A stretch of 24,016 nt of DNA from Prevotella sp. (GCA_024681875.1 JAILAA010000040.1:1-24016); one strand, 5' to 3'. Numbered from the stretch's first letter, positions 7,228-16,561 are shown. Notes: generated by a model not told the origin, from the letters alone. Made by a program: numbers and translations.

Positions 7228-8394
7228 TTAGTAGTTGAACGTGCCGTATTCGCTCTTGATGGTGAGCGAGCGCGGTCCTTCCTCGATATGGCCAACTACC
7301 TGTGCGTCGATGTTGAAGCTCTTTGAGATGGCGATGACTTGCTCTGCCACCTCGGGCCGCACGTAGATCTCCATGCGGTGGCCCATGTTGAACACCTGGT
7401 ACATCTCGCGCCAGTCGGTCTCCGAGCACTCATGGATGGCCTGGAACAGCGGCGGCACGGGGAACATGTTGTCCTTGATGACGCGGCAGTTCTCGCCCAC
7501 GAAATGCAGCACCTTCGTCTGCGCACCGCCTGTGCAGTGCACCATGCCGTGTACCTCAGGCCGCAGTTCGTCGAGCAGCCGCTTGATGACGGGGGCGTAG
7601 GTGCGGGTGGGGGAGAGGACAAGCAGGCCAGCGTTGACGGGAGAACCTTCAACCACACTGCTTAGTTCATATTTTCCGCTGTACACCAACTCCTCGGGCA
7701 CGGCGTGGTCGTAGCTCTCGGGATATTTCTCTGCGAGGTATTTGGCGAAGACGTCGTGGCGGGCGCTGGTGAGGCCGTTGCTGCCCATGCCGCCGTTGTA
7801 GCGGTGCTCGTAGGTGGCCTGCCCGGTGGAGGAGAGGCCTACGATGACGTCGCCCGGACGGATGTTGGCGTTGTCGATGACGTCGCTGCGCTTCATGCGG
7901 CAGGTGACGGTCGAGTCGACGATGATGGTGCGCACGAGGTCACCCACGTCGGCTGTCTCGCCTCCGGTGGGCCAGATGCCGATGCCCATGTCACGCAACT
8001 CGGCAAGGAGCTCGTCGGTGCCGTTGATGATGGCGCTGATGACCTCGCCCGGGATAAGCAGCTTGTTGCGGCCGATGGTCGACGAGACAAGGATATTGTC
8101 TGTGGCACCCACGCACAGCAGGTCGTCGGTGTTCATCACGATGGCGTCCTGTGCGATGCCCTTCCACACAGAGAGGTCGCCCGTCTCTTTCCAGTACATG
8201 TAGGCGAGGCTGGATTTTGTTCCAGCCCCGTCGGCATGCATGATGTTACAGTATTCCGGGTCGCCGCCCAGAATGTCAGGGATGATCTTGCAGAAAGCCT
8301 GCGGGAAGAGCCCCTTGTCGATGTTCTTGATGGCGGCATGGACGTCTTCCTTGGCTGCTGAGACGCCACGCTGCATGTAGCGGTTGTTGCTCAT
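7228..8394 (-). CDS. purM: Phosphoribosylformylglycinamidine cyclo-ligase (AIR synthetase)
   Basis: Catalyses the ATP-dependent ring closure of FGAM to aminoimidazole ribonucleotide, the fifth step of purine synthesis, in the cytoplasm. The 388-residue product shows the family's ADGAGTKSSLAYMYW segment (about 54-68), then QDAIVMNTDDLLCVGA, the glycine-rich PTGGETADVGDLV and the DVIVGLSSTGQATYEHRYNGG segment (split here as DVIVGLSSTGQAT and YEHRYNGG). The C-terminal domain has VHCTGGAQTKVLHFVG and the FNMGHRMEIYV stretch. Length fits the longer Bacteroidetes form. The start ATG lies 12 bases after lemA. It shares a likely operon with purC, the third-next purine gene in the pathway sense. Confidence 0.96.
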   Translation of the reverse strand: MSNNRYMQRGVSAAKEDVHAAIKNIDKGLFPQAFCKIIPDILGGDPEYCNIMHADGAGTKSSLAYMYWKETGDLSVWKGIAQDAIVMNTDDLLCVGATDNILVSSTIGRNKLLIPGEVISAIINGTDELLAELRDMGIGIWPTGGETADVGDLVRTIIVDSTVTCRMKRSDVIDNANIRPGDVIVGLSSTGQATYEHRYNGGMGSNGLTSARHDVFAKYLAEKYPESYDHAVPEELVYSGKYELSSVVEGSPVNAGLLVLSPTRTYAPVIKRLLDELRPEVHGMVHCTGGAQTKVLHFVGENCRVIKDNMFPVPPLFQAIHECSETDWREMYQVFNMGHRMEIYVRPEVAEQVIAISKSFNIDAQVVGHIEEGPRSLTIKSEYGTFNY

Positions 8395-8406
8395 GTCTGA
8401 TTGTCG

Positions 8407-9036
8407 TTATTTCACTACTGACTCACCAGGCTCATCCAAGCTGAAGTCGGTAGTGTTCTCTTCCGTTCCAGCTGGAGCCTCATATAGGGGCATGGGCTGG
8501 AATCCGAACATTCCAGCAAAAATAGTGTTGGGGAAGCTGCGCACCTTTATGTTGTACACCTTTGCCACCTCGTTGAAGTTGCGCCGTGCCTCGCTGAGCC
8601 TGTTCACTGCTCCTGATAACTCGTCCATTACCTTAGTAAAGTGCGGGTTGGCTTGCAGATCAGGATAATTCTCATTAGCAACGAGCAACCTTGACATGGC
8701 CTGTGTAAAGTCACCCTGTGCTTGCGACCATTGTTTCATCTGCTCTGGCGTGCAGTTCGACGGGTCAATGGTAATGGCGGTGGCACGTGCTCGTGCATCA
8801 ATAGCGTCCTGCAGAGCATTCTTATTATAATTTTCAGCCCTCTTTAGGATGTTGTCAAGCGAGTTGAGTAACTGGTAGTTACGCTTCAGTACTACGTCGA
8901 TTTGCGAAAATGCGGTCTTGGCATTCTCCTGTGCTGTTACCATACCGTTGTAGGTACCCTTGATCCAGAAAAACAATACGACCACCACGAGCACCACAGC
9001 TCCGAGGCAGCCCAGTCCGATGTACTTTTTGTCCAT
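8407..9036 (-). CDS. lemA: LemA family protein
   Basis: The 209-residue product has one N-terminal membrane segment (about 7-25, GLGCLGAVVLVVVVLFFWI) and a helical-bundle domain characteristic of LemA proteins. Conserved landmarks are the YNGMVTAQENAKTAFSQIDVVLKRN start (split here as YNGMVTAQENAKTAF and SQIDVVLKRN), a second helix around LLNSLDNILKR, and the ARRNFNEVAKVYN-KVRSFPNTIFAGMFGF end. The C-terminal tail is acidic. The molecular role of LemA is not established; it is commonly found beside TPM-domain proteins, as here. The ATG at 9036 lies 56 bases after the TPM gene, the widest gap in this run, and that gap contains a short direct repeat. purM begins 12 bases after its stop. Confidence 0.93.
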   Translation of the reverse strand: MDKKYIGLGCLGAVVLVVVVLFFWIKGTYNGMVTAQENAKTAFSQIDVVLKRNYQLLNSLDNILKRAENYNKNALQDAIDARARATAITIDPSNCTPEQMKQWSQAQGDFTQAMSRLLVANENYPDLQANPHFTKVMDELSGAVNRLSEARRNFNEVAKVYNIKVRSFPNTIFAGMFGFQPMPLYEAPAGTEENTTDFSLDEPGESVVK

Positions 9037-9067
9037 AGTTTATTTGGTTTAATGATTATAGCTTGTT

Positions 9068-9091
9068 CTCAATTCCCAATACTCAATTCCC
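9068..9091. repeat. CTCAATTCCC direct repeat between the TPM gene and lemA
   Basis: Two perfect 10-bp copies (9068-9077 and 9082-9091) are separated by AATA and followed by a similar ATTA. They fill most of the gap just downstream of the TPM stop codon. Confidence 0.65.
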
Positions 9092-9092
9092 A

Positions 9093-10319
9093 TTACCACT
9101 TGCGTGATGCGCCGCCGCCACCGAAGTGACCGCCGCCATAGCTGCCACGACTGCTACTGCTGCTACTGCTACTGCGATAGCTTCTTCTGTCGTCGTCCCT
9201 GTCTCTGCGGTAGCTGCTGTAGGTGCTGCCTGCACCGATGCCGGTGCTGACAAATTCGATGGTGGGGTTGGGAGCCACAGTCTTCAGCGGCGTGAAGTTT
9301 TCTTTCATCAGCCCCTTCTTCTTCAGCTTGCGGCGCAGTAGGCCCAACAGGCCCCACAGGCCCATGGTGCCCATGCCCACGATGCCCAGATCGCGCTCCT
9401 CGTCGGTGGTGGGCTTCTCATAGACGGGCGACAACTCGTCCTGTTCCTTCAGCACCTCTAAGAGGGCACGTGTGAGGTAGAGCATGGCGCTGTCGGGCTG
9501 GCTCTTCTTCAGGAAGGGCACAACATAGTCGTCGAGCAGACCACCGCACTTGCCGTCGGTAAGGGTTGACTCGAGGTCATATCCTGGAGAGATGTTGATG
9601 TCGTGGTCGCCGTATGCCATGACAACGACGAGGCCGCGGTCGTTGCGTCCCACACCGTATTTGTTACCCATGTCCTGTGCCAGACGGAAAGCATCGCCGC
9701 CCTCACAGTGGTTCACCACGGCGAAGGCCGTCTCTATGCCCAGCTCTTTGTCCATCCTCTGCAGCATGACGTTCATGCTGTCGACGGTTTCCTTCGAGAG
9801 CACGCCGTCGGGGTTGGCCACATACTGGCTCTCGTCCTCCAGATGTGGCATGGGAATGTTGTCTGCGTTCCAAGCCGACGTCTTGCCCATCAGCTTCTGC
9901 GGCCCTTCTTCATCACTGCTGACAGCCACCATGCCGGTGCCGAAGCAGCAGGTGAGGCTGGCGAGGATGCCGCCGTAGAACACTTTGTTCCAGAAAGCGC
10001 GCACGGGATTCTTTTTCGTGGGCGGTGCTGTGACGGCTGCCACCATCTGGTTATAGCCCTCGCGCATGCCGTTGTAGGACTTCGTGATTTCGGCTTTCAG
10101 CTCTTTCAGCTCTTTGTCTTTGCCTTTCAGCTCTTTCTTCTTTTCCTGATAGGTCTGCTTCAGCGATTTTACATTGCCGTTGAAAATGTCTGTCAGTTTG
10201 TTGATCTCGTCCTCGCGAGTAGGACCTTCCACCTTCGTGGGCTGTTTGTTCACTACGCCGAAGCCATAGGTCACAAAGCCTATCAGCACCAACCCTATTA
10301 TCGTAAAAATTAATACCAT
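9093..10319 (-). CDS. TPM-domain (YgcG-like) membrane protein
   Basis: The 408-residue product starts with a membrane segment (about 2-22) and a charged, probably coiled-coil stretch rich in Lys/Glu (about 30-90, KSLKQTYQEKKKELKGKDK). A second hydrophobic segment follows at about 115-133. The TPM domain (about 165-305) shows DGVLSKETVDSMN, then the RNDRGLVVVMAYGDHDINISPGYDLE core (split here as RNDRGLVVVMAYGDHD and INISPGYDLE). Another membrane segment follows (about 313-330), and a basic then Ser-rich tail ends in the typical GGGHFGGGGASRKW. That Gly-rich end is characteristic of TPM/YgcG proteins. The role is unclear; the family is linked to membrane protein maintenance and lies next to lemA, as here. 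The coiled-coil N-terminus is an unusual extension. Its start is 23 bases from aroE. Confidence 0.88.
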   Translation of the reverse strand: MVLIFTIIGLVLIGFVTYGFGVVNKQPTKVEGPTREDEINKLTDIFNGNVKSLKQTYQEKKKELKGKDKELKELKAEITKSYNGMREGYNQMVAAVTAPPTKKNPVRAFWNKVFYGGILASLTCCFGTGMVAVSSDEEGPQKLMGKTSAWNADNIPMPHLEDESQYVANPDGVLSKETVDSMNVMLQRMDKELGIETAFAVVNHCEGGDAFRLAQDMGNKYGVGRNDRGLVVVMAYGDHDINISPGYDLESTLTDGKCGGLLDDYVVPFLKKSQPDSAMLYLTRALLEVLKEQDELSPVYEKPTTDEERDLGIVGMGTMGLWGLLGLLRRKLKKKGLMKENFTPLKTVAPNPTIEFVSTGIGAGSTYSSYRRDRDDDRRSYRSSSSSSSSRGSYGGGHFGGGGASRKW

Positions 10320-10342
10320 AAATATAATGTTAGAAAGAAGAA

Positions 10343-11092
10343 TTACTGTTCACGGCCAGTCCAGAACTCCCACGAGGCGAAAGCCTGCAGCAGCAGCATC
10401 TCCAGGCCGTTCTTCACTGCGGCACCGCGATCGGCTCCCTTGCGCATGAATAGCGTCTCGTCAGGGTTATAGATAAGGTCGTATAGGATGTTTCTTTCGT
10501 CCAGTGCATCGTAGGGCAGGGGGGGGCAGGTGTCGGTTTTAGGGAACATTCCCAGTGGCGTACAGTTCACGATGACATTGTATTCGTGAACAACATCAGG
10601 AGTGATGCTCTCGTACTGGATGGTGCCCGGACGCTCATAGCGGCTGACGAGCACTGGCTCGATGCCCAGAGACTTCAGTCCGTAGCATACAGCTTTCGAT
10701 GCGCCTCCCGTACCCAACACCAAGGCCTTCTTGTGGTGGCTCTCTATCATTGGCTCAATGCTTTGTACGAAACCGATGACATCGCTGTTGTAGCCACGCA
10801 GCACAATCTTCGTCCCTTCGTGCACTACGCGGATGACGTTGACAGCGCCGATGGCCCTCGCCTCAGGACTGATATAGTCGAGATATGGCAGCACCTTCTC
10901 CTTGTAGGGGATGGTGACATTCAGCCCCTTCAATTCTGGATTCTGGCTGAGTATCTCTATGAGTTGCTCGATGTTGGGAATCTCGAAGTTGATGTACTTT
11001 GCGTTAATGCCTTCGTCGGCAAAACGCTGGTTGTGGTAGGTCACTGAGAATGAGTGGCCAAGGGGGTAGCCGATAAGTCCGTATTTATCCAT
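10343..11092 (-). CDS. aroE: Shikimate dehydrogenase
   Basis: Reduces 3-dehydroshikimate to shikimate with NADPH in the aromatic amino acid pathway. The 249-residue product contains the substrate-binding GHSFS (residues 12-16, Ser14 and Ser16), NVTIPYKEKV with the catalytic Lys64, GAVNVI (Asn85) and YNSDVIGF with the catalytic Asp104. The nucleotide-binding GTGGASKAV (127-135) and VNCTPLGM are intact. It is slightly shorter than the Escherichia coli enzyme, mainly at the C-terminus. It sits 25 bases after ubiE and 23 bases before the TPM gene, in the same minus-strand run. The start ATG 11092 is the only plausible one. Confidence 0.95.
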   Translation of the reverse strand: MDKYGLIGYPLGHSFSVTYHNQRFADEGINAKYINFEIPNIEQLIEILSQNPELKGLNVTIPYKEKVLPYLDYISPEARAIGAVNVIRVVHEGTKIVLRGYNSDVIGFVQSIEPMIESHHKKALVLGTGGASKAVCYGLKSLGIEPVLVSRYERPGTIQYESITPDVVHEYNVIVNCTPLGMFPKTDTCPPLPYDALDERNILYDLIYNPDETLFMRKGADRGAAVKNGLEMLLLQAFASWEFWTGREQ

Positions 11093-11117
11093 AAAGCATT
11101 ATGACGTTATTTCGTTG

Positions 11118-11855
11118 TCACGACTTGGTGGCCGTGTAGAGTGTGCAGATGCCGCAGGTGAGTCTCTTGAACGCCGTCTCCTGGAAACCGGCCTGCTTGA
11201 GAATCTCCATCATGCGCTCGCCCTGTGGGAAGGCCTCGATGGTGCGCCGCAGGTAGGAGTAGGCTTGCTTGTCTTTCGAAACAATACGCCCGTAGACGGG
11301 CAGTACTGTGTGTGAGTAGATGCCGAACAGCTGCTTCATGGGAAAGCGTGGTGGCGTGGTCAGCTCTACGATGACAAGATGTCCGTTTGTCTTGAGCACG
11401 CGGCACATCTCTTTCAGCCCCTTGTCGAGGTTGGCGAAGTTGCGGATGCCGAAGGCCGCTGTCACAGCGTCGAAGCTGTTGTCGGCATAGCTGAGACTCA
11501 GACAGTCCTCCTTCTCAAAGGAGATAATGTCGTCCAAACCCAGCTCCTTTACCTTTTTCCGTCCCACCTCCATCATGCCCTCGCTGATGTCTGCGCCGAC
11601 AAGTCGCTGTGGCTTCAGCATCTGTGCTGACATGATGGCGAAGTCGCCCGTGCCGGTGGCAATGTCAAGCACCGTTTGAGGCTTGTATTGTTGTAGGAAG
11701 CTGATGGCCTTGCGGCGCCAGCCCTTGTCGATGTTCCACGACAGACGGTGGTTCAGCGTGTCGTAGGTAGGTGCAATGTTGTCGAACATCGCCTCCACCT
11801 GCTGTGCCTTCGCCCCGTCGTTGTAGGGCTTTATCTCTTCCTGCTGGTAAGCCAT
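11118..11855 (-). CDS. ubiE: Demethylmenaquinone methyltransferase (UbiE/MenG)
   Basis: Catalyses the last methylation of menaquinone synthesis with S-adenosylmethionine. The 245-residue product has [17 protein letters not shown] (24-40), the SAM-binding motif [11 protein letters not shown] (62-72), [13 protein letters not shown] (87-99) and the downstream [22 protein letters not shown] and [17 protein letters not shown] segments. The C-terminal end is family-typical ([11 protein letters not shown]). Bacteroidetes use menaquinone, so MenG is the likely role rather than ubiquinone synthesis. The start ATG 11855 lies inside the end of purC, overlapping by 25 bases in a different frame, which implies translational coupling. 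Confidence 0.95.
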   Translation of the reverse strand: MAYQQEEIKPYNDGAKAQQVEAMFDNIAPTYDTLNHRLSWNIDKGWRRKAISFLQQYKPQTVLDIATGTGDFAIMSAQMLKPQRLVGADISEGMMEVGRKKVKELGLDDIISFEKEDCLSLSYADNSFDAVTAAFGIRNFANLDKGLKEMCRVLKTNGHLVIVELTTPPRFPMKQLFGIYSHTVLPVYGRIVSKDKQAYSYLRRTIEAFPQGERMMEILKQAGFQETAFKRLTCGICTLYTATKS

Positions 11856-12787
11856 TCGCTCACATTTGTTTCAATGCGCTGGTCAATGTTATTGGTGTCT
11901 ACGGCGCGGTCGAACTTCTCGCCCACGATGTGCTCGTAGAGCTCGATGTAGCGGTCGCTGACGCTGGCCACGTATTCGTCGGTCATCTCGGGCACCGTCT
12001 GGCCGGGCTCGTTCATGAAGTTGTGCTCGATGAGCCACTGGCGCACGAATTCCTTCGAGAGCTGGCGCTGCGGCTCGCCCTTGGCTAATTTCTCCTCGTA
12101 GCCGTCGGCGTAGAAATAGCGTGAAGAGTCAGGCGTATGAATCTCGTCGATGAGGATGACCTTACCGTCGCGCTTGCCGAACTCATACTTCGTGTCGACG
12201 AGGATGAGGCCGCGCTTGGCGGCTATTTCCTGTCCGCGGGCGAAGATGCGGCGGGTGTAGTCCTCCATCACCTCGTAGTCTTCCTTCGAAACGAGGCCCT
12301 GGGCTATGATTTCCTCCTTAGAGATGTTCATGTCGTGGCCCTCGTCGGCCTTCGTCGTCGGAGTGATGATAGGCTCGGGGAAACGCTCGTTCTCCCTCAT
12401 GCCGTCGGGCAGACGGACGCCGCACAGCTCGCGGACCCCGTTCTTGTACTCGCGCCATGCCGAACCGGTGAGGATGGAGCGGATGATCATCTCTACGCGG
12501 AATCCCTCGCATTTCAGGCCCACCGTCACCATCGGGTCGGGCGTGGCCAACTTCCAATTCGGACAGATGTCCGTCGTGGCGTCGAGGAACTTAGCGGCTA
12601 TTTGGTTGAGCACCTGTCCTTTGAAAGGGATACCTTTAGGCAACACCACGTCGAAGGCCGAGATGCGATCAGTGGCCACCATCACCAGGATGTCGTCGTT
12701 GATGTCATACACGTCGCGCACCTTACCGTGGTACACGCTTTTCTGCCCTTCAAAGTGGAAGTCTGTTCTTGTTAATGCGTTTGCCAT
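11831..12787 (-). CDS. purC: SAICAR synthetase (phosphoribosylaminoimidazole-succinocarboxamide synthase)
   Basis: Joins CAIR and aspartate with ATP in purine synthesis. I place the start at ATG 12787 ([10 protein letters not shown], 318 residues), since the longer frame to 12901 crosses the promoter and has no family similarity. Visible motifs are GKVRDVYD (21-28), [13 protein letters not shown] (38-50), [13 protein letters not shown] (51-63), and later [11 protein letters not shown] and [16 protein letters not shown] around 210-240. The length fits the longer Bacteroidetes and yeast-like form. A clear promoter lies 33 bases upstream, making this the first gene of the run down to 5988. The stop overlaps ubiE. 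Confidence 0.95.
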   Translation of the reverse strand: MANALTRTDFHFEGQKSVYHGKVRDVYDINDDILVMVATDRISAFDVVLPKGIPFKGQVLNQIAAKFLDATTDICPNWKLATPDPMVTVGLKCEGFRVEMIIRSILTGSAWREYKNGVRELCGVRLPDGMRENERFPEPIITPTTKADEGHDMNISKEEIIAQGLVSKEDYEVMEDYTRRIFARGQEIAAKRGLILVDTKYEFGKRDGKVILIDEIHTPDSSRYFYADGYEEKLAKGEPQRQLSKEFVRQWLIEHNFMNEPGQTVPEMTDEYVASVSDRYIELYEHIVGEKFDRAVDTNNIDQRIETNVSEWLTSRKR

Positions 12788-12820
12788 AAGACTGAATTTG
12801 TTATTGTTGTAATTTGACGG

Positions 12821-12851
12821 CAAAATTACAAAAACTATCTCAAATGGCAAA
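12821..12851 (-). promoter_or_regulatory. Bacteroidetes-type promoter for purC and the genes after it
   Basis: Read on the minus strand, TTTG (12851-12848), a 19-bp spacer and TAATTTTG (12828-12821) match the -33/-7 consensus. The gap between purC and the previous gene (12788-12936) holds nothing else I can support; I saw no clear terminator for the upstream gene. Confidence 0.75.
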
Positions 12852-12936
12852 ACACAAACCTCAGATTCTTTAAAAACAGGTGAGTTTTCTAAACATGGCA
12901 CAATAATCTCTAAACCACGTCGTATATTTAACTGTT

Positions 12937-14562
12937 TTATTTGTCGAAATCGATGTCGTCTACGGTGATTCTATGTCTGTTCCCGTCGTACAGGCTATTT
13001 ACAATGCTTCTGGTGGCATCGAAGTGCTCTGTCCTGATGCCGGCCAGGTCAAGCAGTGTGTGAGGGATGAAAGAAGTGATGAGCGGCTTGTCCGTCAGTT
13101 CCTTTAGATGGTCGGCGACGTCGGGCCTGCTGAACGTGGGTGAAAACCATACGAACATGGGCACACGTACTTGGTAGCTGATGTCGGGCGAGTGGGGCGC
13201 GCTGCCGTGGCCTACAAAGTCCCTGATGTCATAGACTTCCTCACCATGGTCTGAGATGTAGATGATGCAGCAGTCCTTGTCCTTGAACTTGTCGATAATG
13301 CTGTTGAGGACGTAGTCGTTGTAGACGGTGGCGTTGTCATAGTGCGCGATGACGTCTCTCTGTCCCTCGGTCCATCGCTCTTTGTCGTAGTCGTCGGCCG
13401 TGAAGGTACGGAATTCTTCGGGGTATCGCTCCTTGTACAAATAGTGCTGGCCAAACAGGTGGATGATGTAGAGTGTCGGGGCTGACTGGAGCTGGATGGT
13501 GTTTACCATCTCCATGTCGTAGCGGAATCGTCCAGCGTTTCTGTATTCGAAGAGAATGTCTGACAGCTCGGGGTCGCACAGGAAGTTCATGCCGTTGTTG
13601 ACGAAATACTGGTTGTTATACATCACAGTGTGGTAACCGGCAGCCTTGAAGCAGGCAGGGAACAGAGGCGAGTCGTCGACATCTTTCAGCGGATAGATTG
13701 CATACATGGTCTTGGAGGTGGCATCGCCCGGTGAGATAACGTCGCTGAAGACCAGCAGCTCGCCGTCGTCCTTCCTTTTCTGCATGAGTGGTGTGGTGGG
13801 TTTGTCGTATCCGTAGAGCTGGGAATGGTAGATACTGGCCGACTCGCCCAGTATCAGGATGATGTCGGGACTTTCTGGTATCACCTTCTCTGCCTTGGTG
13901 TTTTTGCAGATGAGCCTCACTGTTTCTATAGACTGTAACTTCTGCCGCCACATGTAGAAGGCATAGCCGAAACGCGACAGTGACGAGTGATTGGTGATGC
14001 CCATGCCGTTGTAGAAGAAGACGGAGCTGAAGAGGAAGATGCCCACGATGACTATTCCGGCCAATGAGAGCAGCAAGGGGATTCGCACGGGGCACTTTTT
14101 TTTCAGCAGGATGCTCAGCCAGACGGTCAGGGCATTGAACATCAGGATGACGGCTGTCCAAAGGCCGATGGTGCCTGGCTGCAAGTAGGTATCGGCAAAG
14201 TTCTGTATCTCGATAGTATTTGTCTCTGCCAGTATTTCAATGATGTCGACCTTGAAGGTGGTCTGGAAGTTGAGCACGTTGAAATACTCTGTGATGATGA
14301 GTATGTTGTAGACAATGGCAAGAGCAATAAGATAGACAATCTGGACGGGCTTCCATCTAAAGATGAGGTAAAATACCGTTTCTATGTAGGCTGTGATAAA
14401 CCCCAGCGTGACCATGCACAGGATGGCAAACCATCCGTGGGAGTAGACAACAGTGGCACAGTTGGAGATGATGTTGATGATGGCCAGATACCAGAAGACG
14501 GCACTGCTAAAGGGCATGAGCAGCGTAGCGAGTTTCAGACTTTGTCTTAGGAACTTCATCAT
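12937..14562 (-). CDS. Phosphoethanolamine transferase-like sulfatase-fold membrane enzyme (EptA/CptA-like)
   Basis: The 541-residue product has five predicted N-terminal membrane segments (about 10-35, 40-68, 75-93, 132-153, 162-184) followed by a periplasmic alkaline-phosphatase-fold domain. That domain shows [11 protein letters not shown] (233-243, Glu240 as metal ligand), [12 protein letters not shown] (249-260), a nucleophile region [11 protein letters not shown] (276-286) and [11 protein letters not shown] plus [11 protein letters not shown] near 455-490. This is the layout of enzymes that put phosphoethanolamine on lipid A or core sugars. The nucleophile is not certain: Thr282 is a candidate, but the position often held by the nucleophile may be Asp280. 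It is the last gene of the minus-strand glycan group, 12 bases after the GT2 gene. Confidence 0.85.
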   Translation of the reverse strand: MMKFLRQSLKLATLLMPFSSAVFWYLAIINIISNCATVVYSHGWFAILCMVTLGFITAYIETVFYLIFRWKPVQIVYLIALAIVYNILIITEYFNVLNFQTTFKVDIIEILAETNTIEIQNFADTYLQPGTIGLWTAVILMFNALTVWLSILLKKKCPVRIPLLLSLAGIVIVGIFLFSSVFFYNGMGITNHSSLSRFGYAFYMWRQKLQSIETVRLICKNTKAEKVIPESPDIILILGESASIYHSQLYGYDKPTTPLMQKRKDDGELLVFSDVISPGDATSKTMYAIYPLKDVDDSPLFPACFKAAGYHTVMYNNQYFVNNGMNFLCDPELSDILFEYRNAGRFRYDMEMVNTIQLQSAPTLYIIHLFGQHYLYKERYPEEFRTFTADDYDKERWTEGQRDVIAHYDNATVYNDYVLNSIIDKFKDKDCCIIYISDHGEEVYDIRDFVGHGSAPHSPDISYQVRVPMFVWFSPTFSRPDVADHLKELTDKPLITSFIPHTLLDLAGIRTEHFDATRSIVNSLYDGNRHRITVDDIDFDK

Positions 14563-14574
14563 GGTGTTGGGTAC

Positions 14575-15522
14575 TTATTCGATGATTTCTTCAATGTTGT
14601 ACCTTGGGCGGTCTTTCACCTCTATGTATATCTTGCCGATGTACTCGCCCACGATGCCCAGTCCCATGAGGACACAGGCACCCACAAACCAGATGGACAG
14701 GATGATGGATGCCCAGCCGGGCACTATGTTATGGGTGACGAAGGAGTAGAGGACGTAAATCAGGATGAGCAGAGTGATAATCAGGAACACGAAGCCGAGG
14801 CCGAAGACCATCCTGACAGGCTTGGTGCTGAACGAGGTGATGCCGTCGATGGCAAAGTTCACCATCTTGCCTATGGGGTATTTGCTCTCGCCGGCCAGGC
14901 GCTCGGCACGGTCGTAGTAGACGCATTCGGTGTCGTAGCCGATGAGGGGCACCATGCCCCTGAGGAAGAGGTTGCGCTCCCTGTACTGGCAGAGATGCTC
15001 TACGGCGCGTTTGCTCATCAAACGGAAGTCGGCGTGATTATAGACGGACTTCACGCCAAGGCTGTGCATGAGCTTGTAGAAGCCCAGCGCAGTGGTGCGC
15101 TTGAACCAGGAGTCGGTAGTGCGTTTCTTCCTCACGCCATAGACGATGTCCTTGCCCTCTGCAAATTTCTGTACCATCTCAGGAATGACGTGGATGTCGT
15201 CCTGTAGGTCGGCGTCGATGGAGATGATGGCGTCGCCCCAGTCCTTGGCAACGTTTAGTCCTGAGAGCAGAGCGTTCTGATGTCCCACGTTCTTGGCCAG
15301 TTTGAGTCCGCTAACGTGTTCATACTCTTTGCAATACTGACTGATGAGGCCCCAGGTGTTGTCTTTGGAGCCGTCGTTCACATAGAGTATCTTGCTGGCA
15401 GGCGACGCGACACGGTCGGCTATCATCTGCTGTAGCAGACTTAAGAGCTTGGCGTTAGAGTCTGCCAATACTTCTTGCTCGTTATAGCAAGGAACGACGA
15501 TGATGATTGTTTTTGGCTCCAT
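14575..15522 (-). CDS. Membrane-anchored GT2 glycosyltransferase (GtrB/DPM1-like)
   Basis: The 315-residue product begins with the GT2 signature IIIVVPCYNEQEVL (6-19) and has VNDGSKDNTW, then the metal-binding DADLQDD (103-109). The C-terminal part has two membrane segments (about 232-258 and 266-290), the arrangement of undecaprenyl-phosphate glucosyl or aminoarabinosyl transferases (GtrB, ArnC, DPM1 type). Such enzymes load one sugar on a lipid carrier for transfer on the outer face of the inner membrane. The sugar cannot be told. It lies 6 bases after the acyltransferase gene and 12 bases before the phosphoethanolamine-transferase-like gene, so co-transcription is likely. Confidence 0.92.
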   Translation of the reverse strand: MEPKTIIIVVPCYNEQEVLADSNAKLLSLLQQMIADRVASPASKILYVNDGSKDNTWGLISQYCKEYEHVSGLKLAKNVGHQNALLSGLNVAKDWGDAIISIDADLQDDIHVIPEMVQKFAEGKDIVYGVRKKRTTDSWFKRTTALGFYKLMHSLGVKSVYNHADFRLMSKRAVEHLCQYRERNLFLRGMVPLIGYDTECVYYDRAERLAGESKYPIGKMVNFAIDGITSFSTKPVRMVFGLGFVFLIITLLILIYVLYSFVTHNIVPGWASIILSIWFVGACVLMGLGIVGEYIGKIYIEVKDRPRYNIEEIIE

Positions 15523-15528
15523 GGTGGG

Positions 15529-16527
15529 TTAGAAGACTATTTTTTTAATGCGCTCGTTCTTGTGAAGTAGCAACGACAGCAGGTAGCCTGCGGTGATGGT
15601 GAAGAGGGTTTGGAAGATGACGGTGGCGATGAACTGCACCTGTGTCTGCGGCTGAGGGAAGACATGTTCGAAGATGTCCTTTCCCCAAAGGATGAAGGGT
15701 ATCTGGATGCAGAAGATGGTGAGCGAGTGCTGCCCAATCTTTTGCAGCAGCGTCCCCGTAAAGGTGTTCTCAAGCAGCCGCGCCGCATAAACGGTCATCA
15801 GGCAGCCTGTCAAGCCAGCTATGAAGCATACCGCTATAGAGCTGCCGTACTCTCTGACTGAGAGGTTGACATTGAAGCAAAGCGGTACCAGCAGGACATA
15901 GATGATGATGGCGAACAGTACCAAGGGATGGACGGTTTTTGACTGGAACAGATTCGGCATCAGTCTTCTCGTCTCCATGCCTGCAAACATGAAGATGGCC
16001 ATGAAGAAAGCCGTGTCGATGCTCCAGGGCAGCAGGATGGGCAGCTGCGTCATCGCTATGGTCAGGACCAGATAGAGCGATGCCAGATAGTAGCGGTATT
16101 TAGGATTGTATACGAGGACGTAGAACAGCAGGTAGGCCACAATCATACAGGTAAGAAACCACAGCGGGTAGTTGCCGTAGATGAAGAAATGATGTATGTC
16201 GGGATGGCTGAGCGGGTAGAGCGAGTAGCGTGAGTAGACAATGCCGATAAGCCCTTGTAGGTATATTTCGCCGCTGATGATGACCAGCAGTATGCTGAAG
16301 AACACGTAGGGCTTCAGCAGTTTGATGGCATGACGCTTGAACTGCGCCATCATTCCCTTGTCCCCCTGCGGAGAACAGCTGGTGGTATAGCCGGAACAGA
16401 AGAAGAAAATGGTGACGTAAAACGCCAAGGCGTAGTTGGCGACATCAGAGTTCCTGATGTGTGACAGCACAACCAGTATGATGCCAAGGCCTTTGGCTAT
16501 GTCAATATAGTTCAACCTCTGTTTCAT
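15529..16527 (-). CDS. Acyltransferase family 3 membrane protein
   Basis: The 332-residue product opens with the acyltransferase-3 signature RLNYIDIAKGLGIILVVLSH (residues 4-23, with the catalytic-type His23) and has about nine to ten membrane segments across its length. A second landmark is YPLWFLTCMIVAYL around residue 120-133. Members of this family acetylate or succinylate sugars of O-antigen and other surface glycans, or act in membrane acyl transfer. Here the neighbours support glycan decoration. It follows the DUF6625 gene by 34 bases. The substrate is unknown. Confidence 0.9.
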   Translation of the reverse strand: MKQRLNYIDIAKGLGIILVVLSHIRNSDVANYALAFYVTIFFFCSGYTTSCSPQGDKGMMAQFKRHAIKLLKPYVFFSILLVIISGEIYLQGLIGIVYSRYSLYPLSHPDIHHFFIYGNYPLWFLTCMIVAYLLFYVLVYNPKYRYYLASLYLVLTIAMTQLPILLPWSIDTAFFMAIFMFAGMETRRLMPNLFQSKTVHPLVLFAIIIYVLLVPLCFNVNLSVREYGSSIAVCFIAGLTGCLMTVYAARLLENTFTGTLLQKIGQHSLTIFCIQIPFILWGKDIFEHVFPQPQTQVQFIATVIFQTLFTITAGYLLSLLLHKNERIKKIVF

Positions 16528-16561
16528 TATCGAAAGAATAAGTGATGTCCGCGTTCAAATA

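Noticed and set aside
7188..7295. N-terminal extension of the degenerate ABC ATPase
   Set aside because: The extra 36 residues overlap the end of purM and show no ABC-like sequence; ATG 7187 begins a typical ABC first strand.
9121..9185. Triplet-like repeat in the TPM gene tail
   Set aside because: It encodes the Ser-rich stretch before the Gly-rich end typical of TPM proteins, so ordinary low-complexity coding explains it.
9603..10313. 236-aa plus-strand ORF opposite the TPM-domain gene
   Set aside because: The TPM protein on the minus strand has clear domain motifs; this frame is a shadow.
12788..12901. N-terminal extension of purC
   Set aside because: It crosses the promoter elements at 12821-12851 and encodes no PurC sequence.
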